A DNA stretch of 64,000 bases. Origin: Nocardia flavorosea (lineage in GTDB: Bacteria; Actinomycetota; Actinomycetes; Mycobacteriales; Mycobacteriaceae). Position 1 is the stretch's first letter; every line of letters begins with the position of its first letter. The DNA is taken from NCBI RefSeq assembly GCF_015477805.1, contig NZ_JADLQL010000006.1, positions 124,001 to 188,000 of the forward strand, given 5' to 3'. Shown one piece after another: positions 53,309-62,112 of this stretch. Below the pieces are notes generated by a model. The model ran no database searches. It saw only the letters and a program-made list of their open reading frames with translations, and was not told where the DNA came from. Made by a program: the position numbers and the translations under genes.

Positions 53309-55417
53309 ATGGATTGGCTGATCGCCCCGTTCGAGGTTTCATTCGTCCAACGGGCTCTCTGGGGCGGACTGCTGGTCTCGTGCCTGTGCGCCCTCGCCGG
53401 AACGTGGGTCGTGGTGCGGGGCATGGCTTTTCTCGGCGAAGCAATGGCACACGGCATGCTGCCCGGAGTCGCGGTGGCCGCGCTGCTCGGCGGGAACCTG
53501 CTCCTCGGCGCGCTGGTGAGCGCATCTGCCATGGCGGCGGGCGTATCGGTGCTCAGCCGTAACCGCCGGCTGTCCACCGATACCGGAATCGGGCTGCTGT
53601 TCGTGGCGATGCTGGCCACCGCGGTGATCCTGATATCGCGGTCGCAATCGTTCGCTGTCGACCTGACCGGCTTCCTCTTCGGTGACGTTCTCGCCACGCG
53701 ACCGGCCGATCTGGTCTTCCTGCTCGCGGCGCTGGCCGTCGCACTGGTGATCACCGTGATCGGGCACCGGGCCTTCGTCGCCCTCAGCTTCGACCCGCGG
53801 ACCGCCCATACGCTCGGACTGCGGCCACGCGCCGCCCAGATCGCGCTGCTGGCGCTGCTCACCCTGGCGATCGCGGCATCATTCCATATCGTGGGCACCC
53901 TGCTGGTCCTCGGGCTGCTCATCGCTCCCCCGGCCGCGGCGACCTATTTCACGCATCGCATCCCCCGGATCATGCTGCTGGCGGCCGGAATCGGCGCGAT
54001 ATCCACCGCGGTGGGGCTGCTGGTGTCCTGGCATGCGAGCACCGCAGCCGGGGCGACCATCGCGCTGACCGCGGTGACGATCTTCTTCCTCTCCGCCCTG
54101 GCCACGCGGGTTCGCAGCGCGGTGCGGGCGCGCCCCGGGACCGGCGGCTCCGGGAACGACCGCGGGGGCCGGCCCGGCCCCGCCGAACCCCGCCCTGCGG
54201 GCTCCGTACGCGGCAACTCGCCGAGTACGAAGTGGCGTTCCGGCGTAACCGCACGATCGCTGCGGGTGAAAACCGTGGCCCGGGTGGCGTTGGCCGGGCT
54301 GCTGGTGATTCCGGTTGCCGCCTGTGGTGGCGAGGAACCGGCCGAACCGGTGCCGCACGGGTATGTGGAAGGCGCCGAGGAGAGTGCAAGCGCCCAGCCG
54401 CGGCTGGTGGTCGCCGACCGGGATTCGGGTGCGGTCCGGTTGCTCGATCTGGTGACCGAAGAGATCGCGGAGCTCGAACCGGTCCCGGGCGTCACCACAC
54501 TCGCGGGCGACGGGCGTTACGCCTATCTCGCCACCGCCGACGCCACCACCGTGGTGGACAGCGGGAGCTGGGTCGTCGACCACGGTGATCACGTGCACTA
54601 CTACCGGACACAACCGCGCCGGGTGGGGGTCGTCGACGGATCCGTGCGGTCCGCGCACAGCGATCCCATGGTGTCCGCTGCGGTACTCGATACCGGATCC
54701 ACCGTGCCGGCCGACCGCACAGCTCTCGATGAGGGGAAGCTGCGGACCGGTCCGGTGGTGGACGGGGTCGCGGTGCCCTACGGTGGGCACCTGCTGGTCG
54801 TGCGTCCGGGGTCGGCCCAGGTCGAGGTCCGCACGCGCGAGGACGAACCGGTCGAGACATTGACCCCGGAATGTGCTGATCCGGGCGGGTACACGGTGAC
54901 CCGGCGTGGCGCGGTGTTCTCCTGCGGCGACGGAGCACTGCTGGTGACCGAACGCGACGATCGGTTCACGGCCGAAAAATTGCCGTATCCCGCCGGGACC
55001 ACCGGAAGCGTGGCGGGCTTCTTCCACCGGCCGGGTAGTGATGTGCTGGTGGCGGTCCGGGAATCGCGGGTTCTGGTCCTCGATATCGCCCGCCGGGCCT
55101 GGCGCCCGATCGCGACCGGACCGGTGACCGCGGCGACCACAGCGGGCGCGGGAACCGCCGTGCTCGCACTCACCCCCGACGGCGTCCTGCACGCCTACGA
55201 TCCGGCCACCGGCGCCGAAACAGCCCACCAGCGGGTGCTTTCCGCGCCCGTCGACCCGGCCGCGCCACCGGCGCTGCTGGTCGACGCCGAACGCGCCTAC
55301 CTCAACGACCCGGCCCGGCGCGAGGTCCACGAAATCGACTACTCCGACGATCTGCGCGTGGCCCGCACCTTTTCCTTCGATATCGACCCCGACCTGATGG
55401 TGGAGACCGGACGATGA
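53309..55417 (+). CDS. aztB: AztB permease read through, without a stop, into an AztD-like lipoprotein
   Basis: A single open frame of 702 codons. Residues 1-265 form a nine-helix ABC-3 permease: MDWLIAPFEVSFVQRALWG, LCALAGTWVVVRGMAFLGEAMAHGMLPGVA and, near its end, FHIVGTLLVLGLLIAPPAAATYF. A Gly/Arg/Pro-rich stretch follows, then a lipoprotein signal at residues 320-339 (VKTVARVALAGLLVIPVAAC). A propeller resembling AztD comes next, with the DHGDHVHYY motif. A GTG at 54266 would allow separate translation of the lipoprotein, but no good ribosome site is visible there. This may be a real fusion or a lost stop codon. ATG at 53309 is used because the upstream ATG at 53276 lies inside the Zur box. 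Confidence 0.85.
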   Translation: MDWLIAPFEVSFVQRALWGGLLVSCLCALAGTWVVVRGMAFLGEAMAHGMLPGVAVAALLGGNLLLGALVSASAMAAGVSVLSRNRRLSTDTGIGLLFVAMLATAVILISRSQSFAVDLTGFLFGDVLATRPADLVFLLAALAVALVITVIGHRAFVALSFDPRTAHTLGLRPRAAQIALLALLTLAIAASFHIVGTLLVLGLLIAPPAAATYFTHRIPRIMLLAAGIGAISTAVGLLVSWHASTAAGATIALTAVTIFFLSALATRVRSAVRARPGTGGSGNDRGGRPGPAEPRPAGSVRGNSPSTKWRSGVTARSLRVKTVARVALAGLLVIPVAACGGEEPAEPVPHGYVEGAEESASAQPRLVVADRDSGAVRLLDLVTEEIAELEPVPGVTTLAGDGRYAYLATADATTVVDSGSWVVDHGDHVHYYRTQPRRVGVVDGSVRSAHSDPMVSAAVLDTGSTVPADRTALDEGKLRTGPVVDGVAVPYGGHLLVVRPGSAQVEVRTREDEPVETLTPECADPGGYTVTRRGAVFSCGDGALLVTERDDRFTAEKLPYPAGTTGSVAGFFHRPGSDVLVAVRESRVLVLDIARRAWRPIATGPVTAATTAGAGTAVLALTPDGVLHAYDPATGAETAHQRVLSAPVDPAAPPALLVDAERAYLNDPARREVHEIDYSDDLRVARTFSFDIDPDLMVETGR

Positions 55418-56325
55418 CCACGATCACCCGTATCTGCGCCGTTCTCCTCGCCGGCGTGCTCGCGCTGACCGGTTGCGGATTCACCGATTCGGGGGGCGGC
55501 GGGATCGTCGTCACCACCGATATCCTCGGCGATATCACCCGCGCCGTGGTCGGCGATACGGCACCGGTCACGGTACTGATGCCGCCGGGATCCGATCCGC
55601 ATTCGTTCGCACTCTCGGCCCAGGACGCCGCGGTTCTCGACGACGCCGATCTCCTCGTCGAGAACGGTCTGGGCCTGGAAGAGGGCCTGGCACGGCATGT
55701 GACGGCGGCCGCCGAAGCCGGGGTGGCGAAATTGTCGGTGGGCGATCGGATCGACCCGCTCCCCTACCGGGCCGGCGATTCCGAGGGCACACCCGACCCG
55801 CATTTCTGGACCGATCCACAGCGGGTGCGCCGGGCGGTCGAGGTGATCCGCGACGAGGTGATCGCCTCGGTGCCCGGTATCGATGCTGCCGCCGTCCGGG
55901 CGAACGCCGACCGCTATCTCACCGAACTCGACACCCTGCAGCGATGGATGACCGAACGTTTCGCCACGGTCGCGCCCGAGCGCCGCAAACTGGTCACCAA
56001 TCACCACGTGTTCGGTTATCTCGCCGAACGTTTCGATTTCGAGGTGGTGGGCGCCGTGATCCCCGGCGGCACCACGCTGGCCTCACCGAGCGCCGCCGAC
56101 CTCGCCGATCTGGCGGGGGCCATCCGGACCACCGGAGTTCCGGCGATATTCGTGGATTCCGCCCGGCCCGACCGCCTCGCGCAAGCGCTGGCCGAACAGG
56201 CCGGTGTCCACGTGCGGATCGTCGGTCTGTACTCCGAATCGCTGACCGCCCCCGGAGCGGGTGCCGGTACCTACCTGGAGATGATGCGCGCCAACACCAC
56301 AGCGATGGTGACCGGCCTCGTATGA
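55414..56325 (+). CDS. aztC: Zinc-binding lipoprotein AztC (ABC substrate-binding protein)
   Basis: A 303-residue lipoprotein: signal VLLAGVLALTGC with lipobox Cys21. The cluster A-I fold shows zinc-ligand contexts DPHSFALS, PDPHFWTD and TNHHVFGYLAERF, and a late acidic FVDSARPDR. It lacks the long His-rich flexible loop of ZnuA proteins, as AztC does. The ATG overlaps the preceding stop (ATGA). It captures Zn2+ outside the membrane for AztB/AztA. Confidence 0.95.
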   Translation: MTTITRICAVLLAGVLALTGCGFTDSGGGGIVVTTDILGDITRAVVGDTAPVTVLMPPGSDPHSFALSAQDAAVLDDADLLVENGLGLEEGLARHVTAAAEAGVAKLSVGDRIDPLPYRAGDSEGTPDPHFWTDPQRVRRAVEVIRDEVIASVPGIDAAAVRANADRYLTELDTLQRWMTERFATVAPERRKLVTNHHVFGYLAERFDFEVVGAVIPGGTTLASPSAADLADLAGAIRTTGVPAIFVDSARPDRLAQALAEQAGVHVRIVGLYSESLTAPGAGAGTYLEMMRANTTAMVTGLV

Positions 56326-56384
56326 CCCGCAATACCCGCGGTGGATCGTCGCCGCGGGCAGCACGAAGAAGATGAGGGAACACA

Positions 56385-57539
56385 ATGCAGAATCGATCCG
56401 GCACCAGAAGAGCAGCCGCACTGTCCGGTCTGCTCACCGCGGTGGTCGCTCTGAGCGGCTGCGGCGGCGCGGATTCCGGCGAACAGATCGAGATCGCCGA
56501 ACCACTGGCGGTCACCTACGACGGCGGTATCCATCTACTGGACGGCGCCACCCTGGAGCGGGGCGGCGGGGTGGAGCTCAGTGGATTCAACCGGGTCAAT
56601 CCCGCCGGTGACGATCGGCATGTGATCGTATCCACCGCCGACGGTTTCGAAGTCCTCGACGCGGCCGGGGCCCGGTTCACCGATATCGAATTCCCCGGAC
56701 CGAAACCCGGGCACGTCGTGCGCCATGCCGGACGCACCGTGCTCTTCTCGGACGGCACCGGAAAGGTGATCTCCTTCGACCCCGCCGATCTGGCCGGTGG
56801 CGTCCCGGAAACCACCGAATACCAGACCGCCGAACCGCATCACGGTGTGGCCGTGGAACTGGAAAGCGGAGAACTCGCCGTCACCCTCGGCAACGAGGAG
56901 GAGCGGACCGGGATGATGATCCTCGATGCCGACCGCAAAGAAGTAGCCCGCAACGAGAAATGCCCGGGCGTGCACGGCGAGGCCACCGCGGCCGGCGACA
57001 CCCTGGTGGTCGGCTGCGAGAACGGTGTGCTGGTCTACCGGGACGGTAAGCTCACCAAGGTCGGCAGCCCGGACTCCTACGGCCGGATCGGAAATCAGGC
57101 GGGTAGCGATGTCTCCCCGATCGTGCTCGGCGACTACAAGACCGATGAGTTCGCCGAACTCGAGCGCCCGGAACGCATCTCGCTGATCGATACCGAGAAG
57201 GGCACGCTGCGGCTGGTGGATCTGGGCACCAGTTACACCTTCCGCTCGCTGGCCCGCGGACCGCAGGGCGAGGCGCTCGTTCTCGGCACGGACGGCGCCG
57301 TTCACGTGATCGACCCGGTCGCCGGCAAGGTGACCCGGACCATCGATGTCATCGACTCCTGGCAGGAGCCGATCGATTGGCAGCAGCCCCGTCCCGCTTT
57401 GTTCGTCCGCGAGGGAATTGCCTACGTATCCGATCCGGCCACCAAGCAGATCCACCGGATCGATCTGGCTTCCGGTGCGGTGACCCAGTCGGTGACGCTG
57501 CCGGACGTCCCGAACGAACTCAGCGGTGTGGTCGCCTGA
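56385..57539 (+). CDS. aztD: Zinc metallochaperone AztD-like lipoprotein
   Basis: A 384-residue lipoprotein (lipobox VVALSGC, Cys26) with an eight-bladed propeller-like repeat pattern. AztD-type zinc-site motifs are AEPHHGVAVEL and CPGVHGEATAAGDTLVVGCENGVLVY. AztD donates Zn2+ to AztC. The preceding read-through gene carries a second AztD-like module, so the locus has two. The gene ends just before a strong terminator hairpin. Confidence 0.92.
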   Translation: MQNRSGTRRAAALSGLLTAVVALSGCGGADSGEQIEIAEPLAVTYDGGIHLLDGATLERGGGVELSGFNRVNPAGDDRHVIVSTADGFEVLDAAGARFTDIEFPGPKPGHVVRHAGRTVLFSDGTGKVISFDPADLAGGVPETTEYQTAEPHHGVAVELESGELAVTLGNEEERTGMMILDADRKEVARNEKCPGVHGEATAAGDTLVVGCENGVLVYRDGKLTKVGSPDSYGRIGNQAGSDVSPIVLGDYKTDEFAELERPERISLIDTEKGTLRLVDLGTSYTFRSLARGPQGEALVLGTDGAVHVIDPVAGKVTRTIDVIDSWQEPIDWQQPRPALFVREGIAYVSDPATKQIHRIDLASGAVTQSVTLPDVPNELSGVVA

Positions 57540-57576
57540 CGTTCGCCCCACCGGGTTCGCCGGGAGACCGGACAGC

Positions 57577-57612
57577 GTGTGCCCCGGATGTCTGCCGATA
57601 TCCGGGGCACAC
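57577..57612. terminator. Hairpin terminator after the azt operon
   Basis: GTGTGCCCCGGAT (57577-57589) pairs perfectly with ATCCGGGGCACAC (57600-57612), a 13-bp stem with a ten-base loop. It lies 38 bases after the aztD stop. Confidence 0.85.
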
Positions 57613-57738
57613 GAACCGATAGATGCGCTATCCCGGCCCTGAAGTTGCCGGCACGGCCGCGAGCCGCGAGCACCGCGCTGGACGGCTCGCCGTCCTTATA
57701 GGCTGGAGGACGACGCGACGAACGACAGGGGTTGCTCG

Positions 57739-59079
57739 ATGCCCGAGACGATCGGCAAAGGTGCGAATACCGCGCTGCGGGGTGGTCAGTTGCGGATATC
57801 GGCAGTCCCGTCCGGGATCGATCTCACGGTGTTGTGCCTGCGAGAAAACGGGAAGGTCGGGAGCGACGCCGATTTCGTCTTCTACAACCAGCCGGTATCC
57901 CCCGATTCCGCGGTCCGGTTGACGGCGGGCGAGATCACCAGCGATCTGGCGGCGGTCACCGATGACACCCATCGGATGGTGGTCGCGGCGTCGGTGGACA
58001 CCGCGACGTTCGGCGCGATCGCCCTGTCGGTGCGTATCACCGAAGCCGGCGCCGGTGTGTACGACCTGCCCATCACGGGCTCGACCGCGGAGACGACGGT
58101 GCTGCTCGCCGAGGTGTACCGGCGGGCCGGCGGCTGGAAACTCCGCAATATCGGACAGGGGTACGCCACCGGGTTGGCCGGGTTGGCCACCGATTTCGGG
58201 ATCACCGTCGATGACGAACCAGCCCCAGCACCGGCCATCCCGATGACGCCGGGCACATCGACTCGACCACCGGCGCAGCGGAGTCATCCGACGCCGCCGG
58301 CCCCGGGACAGCACGTGACCGCGGGTGCAGCGCAGTATCCGGCCGCCCCCGCGGCATCGGTCGGCGGGCCGGCCGGTTTCGCGGATGCACCAGGCCATCC
58401 GCCGGCCCGGACGGGCTCCGCCGACCCCGGGCATCCGCAATCCTCGCCGCCCGGTGTGAACTTCGGCAAAGGCGTCATCACCCTCGGCAAAGACGCCGGG
58501 CCGGTGCTTTTGGAGAAGGCGCCGCTCGTCCGGCTGCGGGTGGCGTGGGCCAGCGGTACCGACTACGAGGCCTACGCCCTGGTCGTCCTGTCCGACGGAA
58601 AAATCGTGCACGTGGCCACTTTTCCGGCCGCCGGGATTCCGGCGAGCCCGCAGTACGGCGATCTGGTGCGTCATCTCGGCGACCGCGGCCGCGGGGATGT
58701 CCAGCGCGGCGGCGGCCTGACCGAGGAGATCATCGAGGTGTGCCTGGCGCCCGAGATCGTCGCGGTGGTGCCGGTGGCGTATTCGGCGATCAACAACGGA
58801 ACAGGATCGTTCCGCAAATACCGGGTCACGCTGTCCATCGAGAGCGGCGCGGATTCGGTGAGCATTCCGGCCGACCAGGCGAAGAAGTCGAGCTGGATCT
58901 TCACCTGTGTGCCGGGCATCGTCTACAACCGGCCCGAAGGTGTGCTCATCGAACGCCTCGAACTCTACAGCCGCCGCTTCTCCGAACATCGCCCTGCGGT
59001 GGCGCTGCAGCCCGACGGACGGGTGGAAGTGCGGATGGACAAAGGTCCGGTGAACCAGTTCAAGGCCGACCGCACCTGA
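57739..59079 (+). CDS. TerD domain plus TerA-like domain, stress protein
   Basis: A 446-residue protein. The N-terminal TerD domain (about residues 5-160) has KVGSDADFVFYNQPVSPDSAV and LLAEVYRRAGGWKLRNIGQGY. A Pro/Ala/Gly-rich linker follows (about 160-238). The C-terminal TerA-like domain shows KGVITLGKDAGPVLL, VAWASGTDYEAYALVVLSDGK, GGDVQRGG-like GRGDVQRGGGL, and FTCVPGIVYNRPEGVLIERLELYS. Ter-family proteins act in membrane-associated Ca2+-dependent stress and resistance. CAGGGG precedes the ATG. It stands alone, without terB or terC next to it. Confidence 0.92.
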   Translation: MPETIGKGANTALRGGQLRISAVPSGIDLTVLCLRENGKVGSDADFVFYNQPVSPDSAVRLTAGEITSDLAAVTDDTHRMVVAASVDTATFGAIALSVRITEAGAGVYDLPITGSTAETTVLLAEVYRRAGGWKLRNIGQGYATGLAGLATDFGITVDDEPAPAPAIPMTPGTSTRPPAQRSHPTPPAPGQHVTAGAAQYPAAPAASVGGPAGFADAPGHPPARTGSADPGHPQSSPPGVNFGKGVITLGKDAGPVLLEKAPLVRLRVAWASGTDYEAYALVVLSDGKIVHVATFPAAGIPASPQYGDLVRHLGDRGRGDVQRGGGLTEEIIEVCLAPEIVAVVPVAYSAINNGTGSFRKYRVTLSIESGADSVSIPADQAKKSSWIFTCVPGIVYNRPEGVLIERLELYSRRFSEHRPAVALQPDGRVEVRMDKGPVNQFKADRT

Positions 59080-59149
59080 TCGTTCCCGATCGACAAATCC
59101 GGAGGTGGGAGTACCCCGCGCCGCGACGAGTTCGGCTGCAGGTCCACCG

Positions 59150-59215
59150 TTGACCTTTTCGGAGGTCGGGGCCCGCGGCTCGATGCCGGCCCGGGGCCGC
59201 GACTCGGCGACCGTT
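59150..59215 (+). pseudogene. Partial duplicate of the DUF1990 gene start
   Basis: The frame reads LTFSEVGARGSMPARGRDS, closely matching FTYAEVGATRGAMPAG near the start of the DUF1990 gene about 150 bases downstream. Only 20 codons are recognisable, and no start codon or ribosome site fits. It looks like a relic of a tandem duplication. Confidence 0.5.
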
Positions 59216-59266
59216 TCGGTGTCACCCTGCGCACGATCCCGGCCGGTTGCGGGGGACAATCGTGTC

Positions 59267-59794
59267 GTGACGAATTCCGCCGAACGTCCGCCGTTCACCT
59301 ATGCGGAGGTGGGAGCCACCCGTGGTGCGATGCCGGCCGGGTACCACCATCAGGACCTCCGCCGCCGGCTCGGCCGCGGGCGCGACGATTTCCGGCGGTT
59401 CGGCGAGGCCGTCCTGGCCTACCGGATGCAGCGCGGCCTGCATTTGCTGGCCGAGGCGCAGACACCGCGGGCCGAACCGGGAGCGCGCGTCACGGTCCGG
59501 CTCGGGATCGGCCGGTTCGGGGTGCTCGCACCGTGCCGGGTGGTGTATGTGGTGGACGAGGAGGATCGCCGGGGATTCGCCTACGGTACGCTGCCGGGCC
59601 ATCCCGCATCGGGTGAGGAACTGTTCGCGGTCGAATACGACCGCGCTACGGCGACGGTTTACGGGGTGGTGCGCGCATTCTCGCGCCCCGCGGCCTGGTA
59701 CACCCGTCTCGGTGGGCCGGTGACCCGGGCTGTGCAACGCCTGGCCGCCGAGGCGTATGTCATGGCGTTGCGACGCACGCCGCCCGAACGGTGA
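59267..59794 (+). CDS. DUF1990-family protein
   Basis: A 175-residue protein typical of DUF1990: FTYAEVGATRGAMPAGYHHQDL near the start, FGVLAPCRVVYVVDEEDRRGFAYGTLPGHPASGEELFAVEY in the middle, and a C-terminal AFSRPAAWYTRLGGPVTRAVQRLAAEAYV. The family resembles SRPBCC/START folds and is widely distributed in actinobacteria without a known function. GTG at 59267 is preceded by GGGGGA. It is followed by the GntR regulator about 100 bases away. Confidence 0.93.
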   Translation: MTNSAERPPFTYAEVGATRGAMPAGYHHQDLRRRLGRGRDDFRRFGEAVLAYRMQRGLHLLAEAQTPRAEPGARVTVRLGIGRFGVLAPCRVVYVVDEEDRRGFAYGTLPGHPASGEELFAVEYDRATATVYGVVRAFSRPAAWYTRLGGPVTRAVQRLAAEAYVMALRRTPPER

Positions 59795-59895
59795 CGCAGC
59801 CGCTGTCCTCACAAATATTGCAATCATTGATGAACTGGTGGGTTTCGCTATAAACTCGCGGTTATGGTGCACTTTTCCGGCCGGAAGCGGCTGTC

Positions 59896-60702
59896 GTGAC
59901 GGCCCCGCGGCGTGGGCGGGTCACCCAGCACCGGGTGGCGCAGACGGTGGCGGACGAATTACGCACCCGGATCCTCAACGGCACCGACGATTACCGTCTC
60001 CCCACCCAGGATCAGCTGGTACAGGAATTCGGGGTCTCCTATCCGTCGATCCGCGAGGCGATCCGCATTCTCGAAACCGAGGGTTTGGTCACCGTGCGCC
60101 GCGGCAATGTCGGCGGCGCCGAGGTACACCGGCCCGGCGAGACATCGGCGGCGTACCACCTCGGCCTCGCCCTGCAGGGCGCCCGGGTGACCCTGCGCGA
60201 TCTGGCGTCCGGGCTGCAGATGCTGGAACCGATGTGCGCGGCCGAATGCGCCCGCCGCGACGACCGCCTCGAGATGGTGGTCCCGGTGCTCACCGCGAAT
60301 ATCGAGAAGTCCGAAGAATTGGTAGACGACGGGATCGCCTTCACGCAGACGGCGCGTGAATTCCATGATCTGGTGGTCTCTTTCACGCCGAATGCGACCG
60401 TCCGCTACGTGGTGAGCAGCCTGGTCACGCTGTGGTCGGCGCAGGAGGAGGCGTGGGCCGAAGCGCTCACCGGTCGCGGCGAGTATCCGTCGCGGGAACA
60501 GGCGCAGGCCGCGGTCCGCACCCATCAGAAGATCGTCGACGATATCGCCGCCGGCCGGGCCTCGGCGGCCGAGCATATGGCGTGCGCGCATCTCGCGGCG
60601 ACACAAGCGTTGCTGCTGGACCGTTTCGACGACGGCATCGTCAACGCGTCGTCCACCATGGCCCAGCAGGCGATTCGCGGCGCCCAGGGCATCCGCCGGT
60701 GA
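59896..60702 (+). CDS. GntR-family regulator (FadR/FCD subfamily)
   Basis: A 268-residue regulator with an N-terminal winged helix (LRTRILNGTDDYRLPTQDQLVQEFGVSYPSIREAIRILETEGLVTVRRG) and a C-terminal FCD domain with potential metal His and Asp residues (AREFHDLVV then HLAATQALLLDRF). GTG at 59896 is the start. AT-rich ATTGCAAT lies 70 bases upstream. The subfamily responds to acyl or carboxylate ligands and often controls fatty-acid genes; the neighbouring thioesterase would fit. Confidence 0.92.
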   Translation: MTAPRRGRVTQHRVAQTVADELRTRILNGTDDYRLPTQDQLVQEFGVSYPSIREAIRILETEGLVTVRRGNVGGAEVHRPGETSAAYHLGLALQGARVTLRDLASGLQMLEPMCAAECARRDDRLEMVVPVLTANIEKSEELVDDGIAFTQTAREFHDLVVSFTPNATVRYVVSSLVTLWSAQEEAWAEALTGRGEYPSREQAQAAVRTHQKIVDDIAAGRASAAEHMACAHLAATQALLLDRFDDGIVNASSTMAQQAIRGAQGIRR

Positions 60703-60730
60703 TCCGGGCACACCGGCCGGGCGCGTACGC

Positions 60731-61585
60731 CTAGAGCCGGGCCGCGCTCGGAATATCGGTGACCGGCCCCCGGTCGAACGTGCGGATCATCGCGTCCTGG
60801 GTGAACGAGGCGATCAGCCGGCCGTTCCCGGTGCTGATCTGGCCACGGATATACGCGGCGCCCGCACCCACAAACGTCGCCTCGTGGTGGTAGCGCAACC
60901 AGCCGTCCCATTTCACAGGGTCGTGAAATGTCACCGCGATTCCCATCGGCGCCGTCGACAGGGTGTGGTGGGCCTGTGCGGTACCGAGTCCGGGATGCGG
61001 GCGCAGCGCCGTGGAGATTCCGAGATGCCCGGTGAAATGCGCGAGTACGGCACGGTGCAGATCGTCGCGCGCCGGTACCTCGTCGTAGCGCAACCAGGCG
61101 TCCACCACCGGCGGGCCGACTTCGTCCGGATCGTTGATATCGGCGCAGCCGACGATCCGGACTTCACGCCCCGGCAGCGGCAAACTGTCCGCCGCTAGCG
61201 CTTCGTCCGGTCCGGGCACCCCCGGCCCGGACGGTTCGTCGCGGCGGACGAGGTCGGGTTGCGGTGTGTCCAGCAGCACTGTGCAACTCGTGCGGACCTT
61301 CTGGTCCTGGCAGGCGGTTACCGTGGCGCTCGCGAAACTGCGTCCGGCCTTGATCGAGGTGACGGTGAAGTCCAGCGCACCATCGGGATCGGCGGCGGAG
61401 ACGAACAGCGCGTGCGCGGTGCGCACCGTGCGACCGGGCAGGGCTTTGGTGGCCGCGACGATGCTCTGTCCGAGGATCTGACTGCCGTCGACCACCCTGC
61501 GCGTACCGCCGTCGCTATCGCCCAGGTACCGCGCGGGCACCACCGGGTCGGGCCGGACGTCGAAGATTTCCAGCATGCGGGCCAT
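60731..61585 (-). CDS. Acyl-CoA thioesterase II (TesB-like)
   Basis: A 284-residue double hot-dog protein. The N-terminal hot-dog has RVVDGSQILGQSIVAATKALPGRTVRTAHALFV, and the C-terminal one has HRAVLAHFTGHLGISTALRPHPG and LSTAPMGIAVTFHDPVKWDGWLRYHHEATFVGAGAAYIRGQI. The catalytic Asp/Thr/Gln arrangement of TesB cannot be confirmed residue by residue here. Such enzymes hydrolyse acyl-CoA to free acid and CoA. ATG at 61585 is chosen; the longer frame adds non-homologous Arg-rich sequence. It converges on the GntR gene. Confidence 0.9.
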   Translation of the reverse strand: MARMLEIFDVRPDPVVPARYLGDSDGGTRRVVDGSQILGQSIVAATKALPGRTVRTAHALFVSAADPDGALDFTVTSIKAGRSFASATVTACQDQKVRTSCTVLLDTPQPDLVRRDEPSGPGVPGPDEALAADSLPLPGREVRIVGCADINDPDEVGPPVVDAWLRYDEVPARDDLHRAVLAHFTGHLGISTALRPHPGLGTAQAHHTLSTAPMGIAVTFHDPVKWDGWLRYHHEATFVGAGAAYIRGQISTGNGRLIASFTQDAMIRTFDRGPVTDIPSAARL

Positions 61586-61710
61586 CGATGATTCAGCGAC
61601 CCCGTCGGCTCCCGATCCTTTGTGCGCCCGGCCGTTCACACGCTGTCCATGGGGCCTGACCGGGGCCCCTGCGTCGTTACGAATCGCCGCCGCCTCCGGG
61701 CGCGGCCCGC

Positions 61711-62112
61711 TCACGCCCGCCCCCCGGTGTACCGGCCGGCACCGATTGTCACCTGCACCACGGACTGGTCGAATGCGATATACCCGGCCAGTCGCGCCAC
61801 CTGCGGATGCGGTTGCGGGTAGGACCATGCGACCCAGGGACGGTCGCTGCCCGGCAGTGTCCAATACGACGCCTGGCCCTTGAACGGGCACACGGTATGC
61901 AGTGCGACGGGTTCGAGCAGATCCGAGTTCACCGCCTGCGGCGGGAAGTACACCACCAGGCCGTGGTCCTGTTCGTCCACCAGCAGGCATTCGTCGCTCA
62001 CCGCCAGTTGCTGCCCGTCGATGGCGGCGGTCATCGTGTTGGTGCGGACCAGCAGATCGACCCGGTAGTCGGGGCGGTGCCGGTACCCGGAGGGCGGGGC
62101 CTGTTCACTCAT
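61711..62112 (-). CDS. DUF427-family protein
   Basis: A 133-residue protein with the DUF427 pattern: VDLLVRTNTMTAAIDGQQLAVSDECLLV then VVYFPPQAVNSDLL, VCPFKGQASYWTL and ending AWSYPQPHPQVARLAGYIAFDQSVV. DUF427 is a compact beta-barrel, sometimes fused to other domains; its function is unknown. ATG at 62112 is used; no strong ribosome site is seen. It lies upstream of the thioesterase on the same strand, with a 125-base gap. Confidence 0.9.
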   Translation of the reverse strand: MSEQAPPSGYRHRPDYRVDLLVRTNTMTAAIDGQQLAVSDECLLVDEQDHGLVVYFPPQAVNSDLLEPVALHTVCPFKGQASYWTLPGSDRPWVAWSYPQPHPQVARLAGYIAFDQSVVQVTIGAGRYTGGRA

